The translations under genes and the position numbers were made by a program. From NCBI GenBank assembly GCA_030651765.1, contig JAUSBY010000012.1, positions 393,953 through 457,952 on the forward strand: a DNA stretch of 64,000 bases. The letters run 5' to 3'. The DNA is from Coriobacteriia bacterium (GTDB lineage: Bacteria > Actinomycetota > Coriobacteriia > Anaerosomatales > Anaerosomataceae). Positions 17,810 through 25,185 of the stretch are shown in pieces. Within the stretch, counting starts at the first letter, position 1, and the number at the start of each line of letters is the position of its first letter. The notes under the pieces were generated by a model that did no database searches, had not been told where the DNA came from, and saw only the letters and a list, made by a program, of their open reading frames with translations.

Positions 17810-18562
17810 TCACCACTCCACCGGCTTCTCCACGTGCCGATGCTCAACCTCGGCATTGACCTGCGCGAGCGCGGGATCTGCCCGGAGCGCGTCGAGCACC
17901 TGGCGTAGACCCGCATCCGGTCCCACCCGGCCCACCACTGCCTGCAGCAACTCGAGATCGGCCGCCTCATCGAGCGTGAGCCTCAGCTCCGGCCAGCGCG
18001 CCCACTCCGGCGCCGTCACGTTCTCGAGGCGGAATCGCTCGGGGTGCTGATACAGGTACGGTGTCACGTGCTCGCGCTCGTGCGGCTGCGTGGCCCGCCC
18101 GTGCGACTTCTCGAGCACCGCTCGCGAGAACACCTCGGTGTCCATGCCGATCGGGTAGGTACGCACGAGCGTATTGGAGCAGTAGTCGATGCCCGGCGTG
18201 TCGTCGAACTCCCGGATCACAGTGTCGATCACCTCGGGGTCGATGAGCGGGCAGTCGCACGTGATGCGGACGACCACGTCCGCTGCCGACGCCTCGGCTG
18301 CCTGCGCATAGCGCGCGAGCACGTCCTCCAGGCTGCCGCGAACGTACGGCACGCCGAGTGACCGCGCGTGCTCCTCGAGCACGTCGTCGCTCGGGTCCGT
18401 GGTGATCGCCAGCCAGACGTCGTCGGCCAGCCTGGCGCGGCGCGCACGCGCGACCACGCGGTCGAGAACCGGCGCGCCACCAAGGTCCATCAGCGTCTTG
18501 CCGGGCAGCCGCGTGGATGACATGCGCGCCTGCGCGATGATGACGGTGCGAGGCACGTTCAT
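17810..18562 (-). CDS. pseF: SpsF/PseF-like cytidylyltransferase
   Basis: This 250-residue nucleotidyltransferase has IIAQARMSSTRLPGKTL at the N-terminus and ITCDCPLIDPEVIDTVI near residue 105, typical of the SpsF family related to CMP-sugar synthetases. In this context the likely reaction is CTP activation of pseudaminic acid to its CMP form. C. jejuni PseF is a NeuA-type member, so the assignment rests on both family and neighbours. A role with the LegB branch is an alternative. It precedes legB in the same minus-strand run. Confidence 0.75.
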   Translation of the reverse strand: MNVPRTVIIAQARMSSTRLPGKTLMDLGGAPVLDRVVARARRARLADDVWLAITTDPSDDVLEEHARSLGVPYVRGSLEDVLARYAQAAEASAADVVVRITCDCPLIDPEVIDTVIREFDDTPGIDYCSNTLVRTYPIGMDTEVFSRAVLEKSHGRATQPHEREHVTPYLYQHPERFRLENVTAPEWARWPELRLTLDEAADLELLQAVVGRVGPDAGLRQVLDALRADPALAQVNAEVEHRHVEKPVEW

Positions 18563-18586
18563 TTCTCGCGATCACTCATAGTCAAG

Positions 18587-18892
18587 CTACGCCACCCCGG
18601 TGTGGGTTCGGACCTCACGGTCAAGACGCTCGCCGAGCTCGTCGGATGCGATATCCAGATCAAAGTCGGCCTGGAGCCCCAGCCAGAACTGGGGCGTCGT
18701 GTCGAAGTATCGAGCGAGCCGAAGCGCTGTCTCGGCGCTTACGCGACGCTTGCCCAAGACGATCTCGTTGATGCGGCGCGGGGGCACGCCGATGCTGAGC
18801 GCCAACCGGTTCTGGCTCAAGTCGAGTGGCTTCAGGAACTCCTCGAGGAGCACTTCGCCGGGGTGCACGGGAGCGAGCTTGCGCTTTGTCAT
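18587..18892 (-). CDS. higA: HigA-family antitoxin (XRE HTH)
   Basis: This 101-residue protein begins MTKRKLAPVHPGEVLLEEFL, the standard HigA/VapI start. Its HTH is LSQNRLALSIGVPPRRINEIV, followed by the conserved RRVSAETALRLARYF and PQFWLGLQ. It is the predicted antitoxin of HigB and repressor of the pair. The ATG at 18892 has GGAGG six bases upstream; an ATG ten codons earlier lies in the higB end and is less likely. The toxin gene comes first, as usual for higBA. Confidence 0.93.
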   Translation of the reverse strand: MTKRKLAPVHPGEVLLEEFLKPLDLSQNRLALSIGVPPRRINEIVLGKRRVSAETALRLARYFDTTPQFWLGLQADFDLDIASDELGERLDREVRTHTGVA

Positions 18893-18905
18893 GGTCGGCC
18901 TCCTC

Positions 18906-19187
18906 TCAGTGGTAGTCGACAATCTCTACGTCGTACGCATCGCCGTCTTGCCAGGCGAAACACACCCGCCACGTGTCGTTGATGCGGATGCTGTGCTGAC
19001 CCGCACGATCCGCACTCAGCTTCTCGAGCCTGTTGGCTGGCGGGCTTCGCAGGTCGTTGATCGAGTGGGCGTTGGCAAGCATGCGCAGCTTGCGCAAGGC
19101 GACCGACTGGATGTCTTCGGGCAGCTTCCGGGAAAACTGCCGATGAAACACCTTCTCTGTCTCGGTATCCGCGAAGGACTTGATCAT
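18906..19187 (-). CDS. higB: HigB-family RelE-like toxin
   Basis: This 93-residue mRNA interferase has MIKSFADTETEKVFH at the N-terminus, RKLRMLANAHSINDLRSPPANRLEKL in the middle and IRINDTWRVCFAWQDGDAYDVEIVDYH at the end, all classic HigB/RelE positions. HigB toxins cleave mRNA on the ribosome. No ribosome site precedes the ATG and the predicted -10 box ends eight bases before it, so the message may be leaderless. Higa-like antitoxin follows after 13 bases. Confidence 0.93.
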   Translation of the reverse strand: MIKSFADTETEKVFHRQFSRKLPEDIQSVALRKLRMLANAHSINDLRSPPANRLEKLSADRAGQHSIRINDTWRVCFAWQDGDAYDVEIVDYH

Positions 19188-19195
19188 GGGATGAG

Positions 19196-19222
19196 AGTAT
19201 AACGCGACGCGTTACACGTCAA
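19196..19222 (-). promoter_or_regulatory. higBA promoter with perfect operator palindrome
   Basis: On the minus strand TTGACG (19217-19222) and TATACT (19196-19201) form a promoter with a 15-base spacer. The perfect palindrome TAACGCGACGCGTTA (19200-19214) fills the spacer and touches the -10 box, so a bound HigA dimer would exclude RNA polymerase. A further half-site GCGTTA lies at about 19223-19228. Confidence 0.65.
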
Positions 19223-19239
19223 GCGTTATGCTTTGCTCC

Positions 19240-20295
19240 CTACTCCACCAGATCCCAGCCGACCGCGGTGCCCTTGGCCGCGTCCCGCGCAATGCGCCGA
19301 CCGAGCACCTCGTCGTAGTGCTTGGGTGCCAGGCCGAAGCCGGGTCGCACCACCCGCAGGTTCACCGCCGTGAAGACATCGCCCGCACGCATGTCCTCGG
19401 CCACGTACAGCGAACGCCGGAACTGCAGGGACTTCTTCTCGGCCTCGGTGGGTCCGTACGACACGTGCCCGATAGCCTGCCACGCGCGCTCGGTCTCGGT
19501 CACAAGCGCGGCCATCTCTTCAGGCTCCATCGAGAACGCCGAATCCACACCACCGTCGGCACGACGCAGCGTGAAGTGCTTCTCGACGGCCACCGCGCCA
19601 AAGGCCGCTGCCGCCACGGCCGCGCCGATGCCCAACGTGTGGTCCGAGAGTCCCACGTGGCAGCCGAAGCGCTCGCGCATGTCCGGGATCGTGGCGAGGT
19701 TGGTGTTCTCGGGCGTGGCCGGATACGTGCTGGTGCACTTGAGCAGCACGAGGTGCTCGCAGCCCGCCTCGCGGGCGGCCGCAACCGACTCAGCCAGTTC
19801 GTCTTCGGTGGCCATGCCGGTGGACATGATGATCGGCTTGCCGGTGGATGCCACCTTCCGGATGAGCGGGATGTGCGTGTTCTCGAACGACGCGATCTTG
19901 TGGCACGGCGCGCCCAGGTCCTCCAGGAAGTCGACGGCGGTGTCGTCGAACGGCGTTGAGAACGGGATCATGCCGACCTCGCGGGCGCGGGCGAAGATCG
20001 CCTCGTGCCACTCCCAGGGCGTATACGCCTCCCGGTAGAGCTCGTGAAGCGAGCGGCCGGCCCAGAGCGACGCGGGTTCTGTGATGCGGAAATCACCGTC
20101 GGCCACGTCGAGCGTGAGCGTGTCGGCGGTATAGGTCTGGAGTTTGAGCGCGTGAGCGCCTGCGCGTGCGGCCGCGTCCACGATCTCGAGCGCACGCTCG
20201 AGCGAGTGGTTGTGGTTGCCGCTCATCTCGGCGATCACCAGCGGTGGTGCGCTGGCGCCGACGGTGCGGCTCTCTATCTGGAAGTCGCGAATCAT
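19240..20295 (-). CDS. pseI: Pseudaminic acid synthase
   Basis: This 351-residue NeuB-family enzyme condenses 2,4-diacetamido-2,4,6-trideoxy-L-altrose with phosphoenolpyruvate to give pseudaminic acid. Family stretches include IAEMSGNHNHSLERAL, ALKLQTYTADTLTLD, TPWEWHEAIFARAREVG, FSTPFDDTAVDFLE, IMSTGMATEDEL and VGLSDHTLGI, with the SAF (antifreeze-like) domain at about 285-351. The TADTLTLD and PFDDTAVDFLE wording separates PseI from NeuB and LegI. The ATG at 20295 starts the conserved region; the open frame continues upstream without homology. Confidence 0.92.
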   Translation of the reverse strand: MIRDFQIESRTVGASAPPLVIAEMSGNHNHSLERALEIVDAAARAGAHALKLQTYTADTLTLDVADGDFRITEPASLWAGRSLHELYREAYTPWEWHEAIFARAREVGMIPFSTPFDDTAVDFLEDLGAPCHKIASFENTHIPLIRKVASTGKPIIMSTGMATEDELAESVAAAREAGCEHLVLLKCTSTYPATPENTNLATIPDMRERFGCHVGLSDHTLGIGAAVAAAAFGAVAVEKHFTLRRADGGVDSAFSMEPEEMAALVTETERAWQAIGHVSYGPTEAEKKSLQFRRSLYVAEDMRAGDVFTAVNLRVVRPGFGLAPKHYDEVLGRRIARDAAKGTAVGWDLVE

Positions 20296-20411
20296 GCGGC
20301 AATCATAGCGCGTTGGTTGGGAGGCGAGCGGTTTGGGAATGCCGCGGATCCAGTTAAGGCACGTGCGGGAGGATGCTCCCGGGAGCCCGGCGCTCCAAAT
20401 GTCCGGGGCTC

Positions 20412-20442
20412 TTGCCATTACGTACTTTGCGGAATACTATTC
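20412..20442 (+). promoter_or_regulatory. Promoter with palindrome for the nucleotidyltransferase/HTH pair
   Basis: TTGCCA (20412-20417), a 17-base spacer and TACTAT (20435-20440) form a good sigma70-type promoter 20 bases before the ATG. The 11-base palindrome GAATACTATTC (20432-20442) overlaps the -10 box and could be the operator bound by the HTH partner. Confidence 0.6.
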
Positions 20443-20459
20443 TTTAACTAGAGAGCGGG

Positions 20460-20996
20460 ATGACAGCAGTGTCGGGAGGCGATGGTCTCAATTGCGGTGC
20501 ATTGGAATCCCGTCTGCGCGAGTTTGATAGGGCGGTGGTTCTGCTGTACCCGGGTCGGTCGTTCCGGCTGATCGTGGTGGGTGGTGGCGCGCTAGTCCTT
20601 CTGGGGTGTCTCACCCGCGCGACTGCCGACCTCGACGCCCTCGAGGTTCCGGCAACACTCATCGACCTTGCTGCCAGGTATGACATCAGCCATCGGGTAG
20701 CCGCGTATCTCGACCATTTCGCCCTCAACTTGGAGGACAGGTTGGTGCAGCTGGGCATCGGCACAACTGCGGTGATCTGCTATGCGGCTTCGCTCGAGGA
20801 TGTGGTAGCAGCGAAGTTGTGCTCCGGTAGAGACACGGACGAAGCCGACGTGCGCAGGCCCGAGGTGCTGGCGCAGCTTGACTGGGCGCGATTGGACGTG
20901 GTGGCCACGGAAGTCGAGGGAAGCCTGATGAGCGAGCAACGCCGCAGCCAGTTCCTGTACAACCTGCGTCGCTTCACAGAGGAGTATCGACCATGA
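20460..20996 (+). CDS. Nucleotidyltransferase-fold protein (DUF6036-like), putative toxin
   Basis: This 178-residue protein has the nucleotidyltransferase-like core LIVVGGGALVLLG followed by TRATADLDAL, in which the GG-A-L and D-x-D-type spacing recalls DUF6036 and AbiEii-type proteins. A second conserved-looking part is YAASLEDVVAAKLCSGRDTDEADV, where a Lys and acidic cluster recur in this family. Such proteins can be toxins that modify RNA or proteins with nucleotides. It overlaps the next gene by ATGA, so the two act as a unit. Assignment to a named family is by pattern recognition only. Confidence 0.7.
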   Translation: MTAVSGGDGLNCGALESRLREFDRAVVLLYPGRSFRLIVVGGGALVLLGCLTRATADLDALEVPATLIDLAARYDISHRVAAYLDHFALNLEDRLVQLGIGTTAVICYAASLEDVVAAKLCSGRDTDEADVRRPEVLAQLDWARLDVVATEVEGSLMSEQRRSQFLYNLRRFTEEYRP

Positions 20997-21523
20997 GGCG
21001 CCTAACACTCACCGGTTTTCTGAAGTCGTACGCTCGGGAACTCGCGGGCGAGGATACGCTCGCTCTCTCGCGTCTAGTCGCACACATCGACTCGGAGCCT
21101 CGGCTGATCGAGCCATTGCTACTCCTCTCGGCGACCACAGGCAGCGCGCGGCGGCTCGCGCGCCTGCTCGACAGCCGACCCGCGCTTCTCAACGAGCTCG
21201 CAACGCTGACGACCCTGCACGAGAGCGGGGCGCTTGAGACAGTGCTGTCTGCAGACGACGGCCATCTGCGTCCCGAGTACGCGAAGGTCTGGCGGAGCTA
21301 CGTCGCGCGCAGGGATGCGGTGCAGCGAGATGCCGACATCCGCCTTGAGGTGCGACAGCGACTGCTCATCCTCGAGCAGGAAAAGAGCGTGACCCGCTAC
21401 CGGATGGCGAAGGATCTCGGCCTGAACCCGGGAAACCTGCACGCGTTCCTCGCCCAGGGCAACCCGACGAAGATCTCACTGGATCGGGTTGCCGAGCTGC
21501 TCAGATATCTGGAGGCAGCCTGA
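20993..21523 (+). CDS. HTH partner of the nucleotidyltransferase-fold protein
   Basis: This 176-residue protein has a leucine-rich helical N-terminal half and a C-terminal XRE-like helix-turn-helix (VTRYRMAKDLGLNPGNLHAFLAQG, about 133-156). It is translationally coupled to the preceding gene. By analogy with two-gene nucleotidyltransferase systems it would be the antitoxin and autorepressor. The palindrome at the promoter of the pair is the natural target. I do not recognise the N-terminal half. Confidence 0.65.
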   Translation: MRRLTLTGFLKSYARELAGEDTLALSRLVAHIDSEPRLIEPLLLLSATTGSARRLARLLDSRPALLNELATLTTLHESGALETVLSADDGHLRPEYAKVWRSYVARRDAVQRDADIRLEVRQRLLILEQEKSVTRYRMAKDLGLNPGNLHAFLAQGNPTKISLDRVAELLRYLEAA

Positions 21524-21528
21524 TCCGC

Positions 21529-21556
21529 GTGGTAGACTCCGGTGTAGCACTACCAC
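21529..21556. promoter_or_regulatory. Probable vapBC operator
   Basis: GTGGTAG (21529-21535) pairs with CTACCAC (21550-21556), and a nested GTAGCACTAC lies at 21544-21553, giving three GTAG/CTAC half-sites. The element lies 25 bases before vapB and overlaps the space after the upstream HTH gene. It fits an RHH antitoxin operator. Confidence 0.5.
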
Positions 21557-21580
21557 TCGGCACCACCCGGAGGCACCACC

Positions 21581-21859
21581 ATGGCGAAGATCAACATCAG
21601 CATCCCCGATGAGCTGCTCGCCGACGTGGACGCGCTTGCTTCCGAGCTCGAGCGCTCGCGTAGCGGACTGGTAGCCGAGGCCACCGCCCGCTACGTGGCA
21701 TCGGTCAAAGACGAGCGCGCCGAGGCCGAGCGCCGAACGCGCATTGACGAGGCGATGGCCGAGGCACGGGCCATCGGACGCAAGGTCGGCTCCTTCGACT
21801 CCACGGCCGCTATCCGTGCGGATCGCGATCGGGACTGGAAGTCCGAGGACCCTCGATGA
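21581..21859 (+). CDS. vapB: VapB-type ribbon-helix-helix antitoxin
   Basis: This 92-residue antitoxin begins with the RHH unit INISIPDELLADVDALASE and SRSGLVAEATARYV. The C-terminal tail is acidic/basic and contains DRDWKSEDPR, likely the toxin-binding part. GGAGG lies seven bases before the ATG. The stop overlaps the vapC start as ATGA, the common VapBC arrangement. Confidence 0.88.
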   Translation: MAKINISIPDELLADVDALASELERSRSGLVAEATARYVASVKDERAEAERRTRIDEAMAEARAIGRKVGSFDSTAAIRADRDRDWKSEDPR

Positions 21860-22269
21860 GTCGGCCGATCGTGATCGATTCATCGGTCGCAGTGAAGTGG
21901 TTCGAAGAGCCGACGGAATCCGGAGCGGCCGAGGCGTTCTCGCTGCTCGATGCCCATCGCGATGGAGACGTGTTGCTTGCTGCGCCGACGCATCTGATTC
22001 TTGAGGTGCTGAACGCGCTCCGGCTGTCCCCCATCTCGGCGGACGAGTTGGCGCAGGTCGCCTTGGAGCTCGAGAGATTCGCCATAGCCTGGGTGGATAT
22101 CACCACCGGCCTTGCCTCCAACGCTGCACGGGTGGCTCGGAAGCACGGGCTCACCGTCTACGACGCGACGTTCGTCGCCACGGCGCTCATGCTCGACGCC
22201 GAGCTCATCACCGACGATAAGGCGATTCTGCGCTCAGGGGCGTGCCGGATGCGAGCGCTGACCGGGTAG
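21856..22269 (+). CDS. vapC: VapC-type PIN-domain ribonuclease toxin
   Basis: This 137-residue PIN-domain protein has the acidic metal-binding set expected of VapC toxins. The first aspartate is in IVIDSSVAVKWF, a glutamate in HLILEVLNAL, an aspartate in GLTVYDATFVATAL and the last pair in AELITDDKAIL. VapC enzymes cleave specific tRNA or rRNA sites; the target is unknown here. Coupled directly behind vapB. Confidence 0.9.
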   Translation: MSRPIVIDSSVAVKWFEEPTESGAAEAFSLLDAHRDGDVLLAAPTHLILEVLNALRLSPISADELAQVALELERFAIAWVDITTGLASNAARVARKHGLTVYDATFVATALMLDAELITDDKAILRSGACRMRALTG

Positions 22270-22309
22270 GGCTCAGAGAGCGCGGCCGACGAGGGATGCG
22301 ACGGGGGTG

Positions 22310-22984
22310 TCAGCGCACGCGACGCTGCAGCTCGAACGCTTCAGCTGCAGGTAGGCCGACTGACGCGCCACGCCAGTGACCCAGCGCATCGAGTGCCGCT
22401 GCTGATCGCGCATGCGGATACGCCCGCATCTCATCGGCGTACACCTCGAGAGCCTGACGCTTGATGTCCACGAACTGCTCGATGTCGACGAACCAGTTCG
22501 GGACGAAAAGACCCGCTGACGGTGATGCCCACCCCGTGCTAGAGGCGACTTCAAACTGAAGAAGACACTCGACCGAGCTGCCCGGGAGCGGCCGAGCCAG
22601 CGTCGCTGTCGCCCGGTGAACCACAGTGTGGTCGACATTCAAGTCGGCCGGGTGGTGCGTGTAGACGACCCTCGGCTGCAGATTCACGAATATCGGCTCG
22701 ATCAGCTTGATGATGTCGAGAAGCGGAACCGAGTCCAGCCGGTTGTCTGGCATGCCGAGCAGGTGCACCGCCGACGCGCCCAGGAGCCTGGCGGCTTGGT
22801 TTGCGGCTGCCCTCAGCGCGGTGGTCGCGTCATGTGCGTGACCCTCCCTGCTTGTGGCGCCTTCAGCGACTATGACGATGTGAACGTCGTCGCCGTCCCT
22901 CGCATGACGCGCGATGGTACCGCCGCACCCGAGCACTTCATCGTCAGGATGCGCGGCGACAACGAGAACGCGTTCAGGACTCAC
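22310..22984 (-). CDS. PIG-L/LmbE-family N-deacetylase
   Basis: This 224-residue zinc-dependent deacetylase has the hallmark AAHPDDEVLGCGGTIARHA at the N-terminus and the second metal region YTHHPADLNVDHTVVH near residue 110. PIG-L enzymes remove acetyl from N-acetylated sugars. The GTG start overlaps the end of the formyltransferase-like gene by 11 bases, so the two are co-translated. In this island the likely substrate is a pseudaminic acid intermediate or a glycan carrying it, giving a free amine that the partner could formylate. Confidence 0.88.
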   Translation of the reverse strand: MSPERVLVVAAHPDDEVLGCGGTIARHARDGDDVHIVIVAEGATSREGHAHDATTALRAAANQAARLLGASAVHLLGMPDNRLDSVPLLDIIKLIEPIFVNLQPRVVYTHHPADLNVDHTVVHRATATLARPLPGSSVECLLQFEVASSTGWASPSAGLFVPNWFVDIEQFVDIKRQALEVYADEMRAYPHARSAAALDALGHWRGASVGLPAAEAFELQRRVR

Positions 22985-23660
22985 TGCTGGACCTCTCTCG
23001 TATCGTGGCTCTGGCGGTTACGCCCCCGCCCTCAAGTTGAGCGTCGGTGAATTCGAGGTGCATCGCCGGAGTCTCGATGAAGGCGTGCGGATATCCCTCC
23101 GCATCCAGCATCCGGATATGGTCGTAGATCTCACGGGCACTGCCGAGCTCAGCGATGTCACTTTGCTCGGGCGTCCTCCGCGCAAAGTACACGGGCTCCC
23201 CCGCTTGCGGCACCGGCGTCGGCTGGTTCTGAATCAACTCGACAATCATCCCCTCGATGATGCCTTCGAGCCGTGCGAAGATCTCACGAGCAGAGCCCTC
23301 AAGTGAGAAGTCGCGTTTCAAGTACACCGGTCCTGCGTCCATCTCCTCAACGCACCGAAGCGCACTCACCTTCGACGTTGTGTGTCCTCGCAAGATAAGA
23401 TTCTGAAGAGGACTCCCCCCTCGTCCGAACGGAACATCGGTCATGTGGAAGATCACACACTCATGTTCCTCGTAGATCTCCGCCGGAATCTTCCAAGACC
23501 AATGAGGAAAGAAGACGTACCTGGGCTCCACCTCCGCGACTGCGGCCAGCGACAGCTCATTCGGCTGACGCACGACATGAAACGTGTCGCCGGTGCGGGC
23601 CTCGAGTCTGGACGGCAGGTCCTCGCACCACGCCTTCCCAACTCCGATCACATACCGCAT
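22974..23660 (-). CDS. Formyltransferase-like protein of the pseudaminic acid cluster
   Basis: This 228-residue protein resembles the catalytic domain of methionyl-tRNA and sugar formyltransferases but is shorter. The catalytic His is kept in VIFHMTDVPFGRGGSPLQN, replacing the usual HASLLP pattern, and KVSALRCVEEMDAGPVYLK matches the later conserved loop. The ATG at 23660 is chosen since the region upstream is unrelated; GGTGA precedes it. It probably transfers formyl from 10-formyl-tetrahydrofolate to an amino sugar. N-formylated pseudaminic acid is known from other bacteria. Confidence 0.75.
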   Translation of the reverse strand: MRYVIGVGKAWCEDLPSRLEARTGDTFHVVRQPNELSLAAVAEVEPRYVFFPHWSWKIPAEIYEEHECVIFHMTDVPFGRGGSPLQNLILRGHTTSKVSALRCVEEMDAGPVYLKRDFSLEGSAREIFARLEGIIEGMIVELIQNQPTPVPQAGEPVYFARRTPEQSDIAELGSAREIYDHIRMLDAEGYPHAFIETPAMHLEFTDAQLEGGGVTARATIRERSSSES

Positions 23661-23754
23661 CAAGTCACCAGCCTCGCCGTCTTGAGTGCACAGCCTCGTC
23701 CATGTCGCTGATTCTCGCACACAAGACCCGGAACACCTGCTTGCCGATACCCTC

Positions 23755-25146
23755 TCACAGCGAGCGGAGGAGCACACGATGGGAGCCCTGCTGGGGACTC
23801 CGCTCAACGAAACCGCTACGCTCGAACATCCCATACGATCGCTCATTGCTTGCGAGCACCCGAGCACTCAACTCGTGCACGGCCGGAACCTCACGCTTCA
23901 GGATCTCCACGGATTCCGCTAGCCAGCGACCTCCGAGACCAAGGCTGCGGTACCTGGGAGCGAGGCCGAGGCTCACCTCTGCCGAAGCGCCGCTCACCTC
24001 GAAACGATAGTACGCTGCGAGATTCGCCCCGTCCCACGCCAGCAGTATCAGAGCATCCGGGTCATCCAGCCGTGCTCGAAACCAAGCCCGGTGCTCGTCG
24101 GCGCTGATCACACCCTGCGAGAACGCGGTGGCACGAACGTCCGGGTCATTTGCCAGTTCGAGCAGCACCGCCTCGTCATCTAGAGTCGCACGCCGCAGTT
24201 CGACGCCCGACCCCACGACCTCCCCCACCAGCCGCTTCGCCACCCGCTCGGCGCCCCTTCCGTCCACGAGGGCCCGGGCCGCCGCGGAGTACACCGCCCG
24301 CATCTCCGGATCCTCAAGCCTAACCAGCGACCGGACGATCGCCTCAAGCGTGCCGGTCTCGCCCCACTCACCCGCGAGCATCACCGCCCCGGCCCGGTGC
24401 AGCGCGAACGCCTGCGCACGCTGGTTCTCGGCCACCGTGACCGCGACCGTCGGCGTGCCGACCGCTGCGAGCTCGTAGAGCGTCTGCCCCGCCGCGGAGA
24501 CGGCCACGTCGGCGGCGAGCATCGCATCGCGCATCGCGGCTGCCGGTCGCGGCGCGTCAACAACGTCGATCTCGGCATCACGCATCGCCGCGCGCGCCGC
24601 GGCGGCGAGCGCCTGCAGCGAATCGGCGGCGTCAGTACCTCCTGACACGACGAGCACGCGCTGCACTCGTTCGCGCACCTGTCGCTCGGGGGAGTGCGCA
24701 AACTCGGCACGCAACAGCTGGTACTTCACGCCGAGCAAGCGCGTCGCGGCGGATTCGGCCCGCCACGGCAGCGTCGCCGCATCCGGGTTGCCGTTCACGA
24801 CGAAGCCGCGCGGGTATGCCAGGCGTGCCGTGTCATCGATGTAGGCCGCTGACGCGACCACCTCGGCCACCACGGCGTAGACCTCTCCAGAAGCCAGGTA
24901 CGAGTCCACCACCGCGATGTCGGCGCCGGCGAGCGCCTCGGCCGCCGTCGCAGGTGAACGCCAGTCGGCCACACGCACGCGGCGAGCGCCCACGATGTGT
25001 GCGGGCGCGTCACCCGCCACCACGATCGCGCACGCGCATCCGAGCGCCTCGAGCGCGTCGTAGAGCGCCACGCACCGAGCGAGGTGCCCGAGCCCGATCT
25101 CCAGGCCCGCTTCGGTGAGGATGCGCGCGGTCAGGTCGGCAGGCAT
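23755..25146 (-). CDS. pseGH: Fused PseG nucleotide-sugar hydrolase and PseH N-acetyltransferase
   Basis: This 463-residue protein joins two pathway steps. Residues 1-320 are PseG-like, with ILTEAGLEIGLGHLARCVAL at the N-terminus, IDDTARLAYPRGFVVN and VSGGTDAADSLQALA; PseG removes UDP from UDP-2,4-diacetamido-2,4,6-trideoxy-altropyranose. Residues 318-463 are a GNAT domain (VELRRATLDDEAVLLELAND, LAPRYRSLGLGGRWLAES, NERSYGMFERSGFVE) like PseH, which acetylates the 4-amino group. Fusion puts the acetylation and the following hydrolysis on one chain. The ATG at 25146 begins the conserved PseG part. Confidence 0.88.
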   Translation of the reverse strand: MPADLTARILTEAGLEIGLGHLARCVALYDALEALGCACAIVVAGDAPAHIVGARRVRVADWRSPATAAEALAGADIAVVDSYLASGEVYAVVAEVVASAAYIDDTARLAYPRGFVVNGNPDAATLPWRAESAATRLLGVKYQLLRAEFAHSPERQVRERVQRVLVVSGGTDAADSLQALAAAARAAMRDAEIDVVDAPRPAAAMRDAMLAADVAVSAAGQTLYELAAVGTPTVAVTVAENQRAQAFALHRAGAVMLAGEWGETGTLEAIVRSLVRLEDPEMRAVYSAAARALVDGRGAERVAKRLVGEVVGSGVELRRATLDDEAVLLELANDPDVRATAFSQGVISADEHRAWFRARLDDPDALILLAWDGANLAAYYRFEVSGASAEVSLGLAPRYRSLGLGGRWLAESVEILKREVPAVHELSARVLASNERSYGMFERSGFVERSPQQGSHRVLLRSL

Positions 25147-25185
25147 TGCTGTTCCTGGGATTCGGCTTCTGAGACGGCCATTTCC

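Noticed and set aside
15877..17859. 660-codon plus-strand frame across three glycan genes
   Set aside because: It crosses gene boundaries of three confirmed minus-strand genes and has shadow-like composition.
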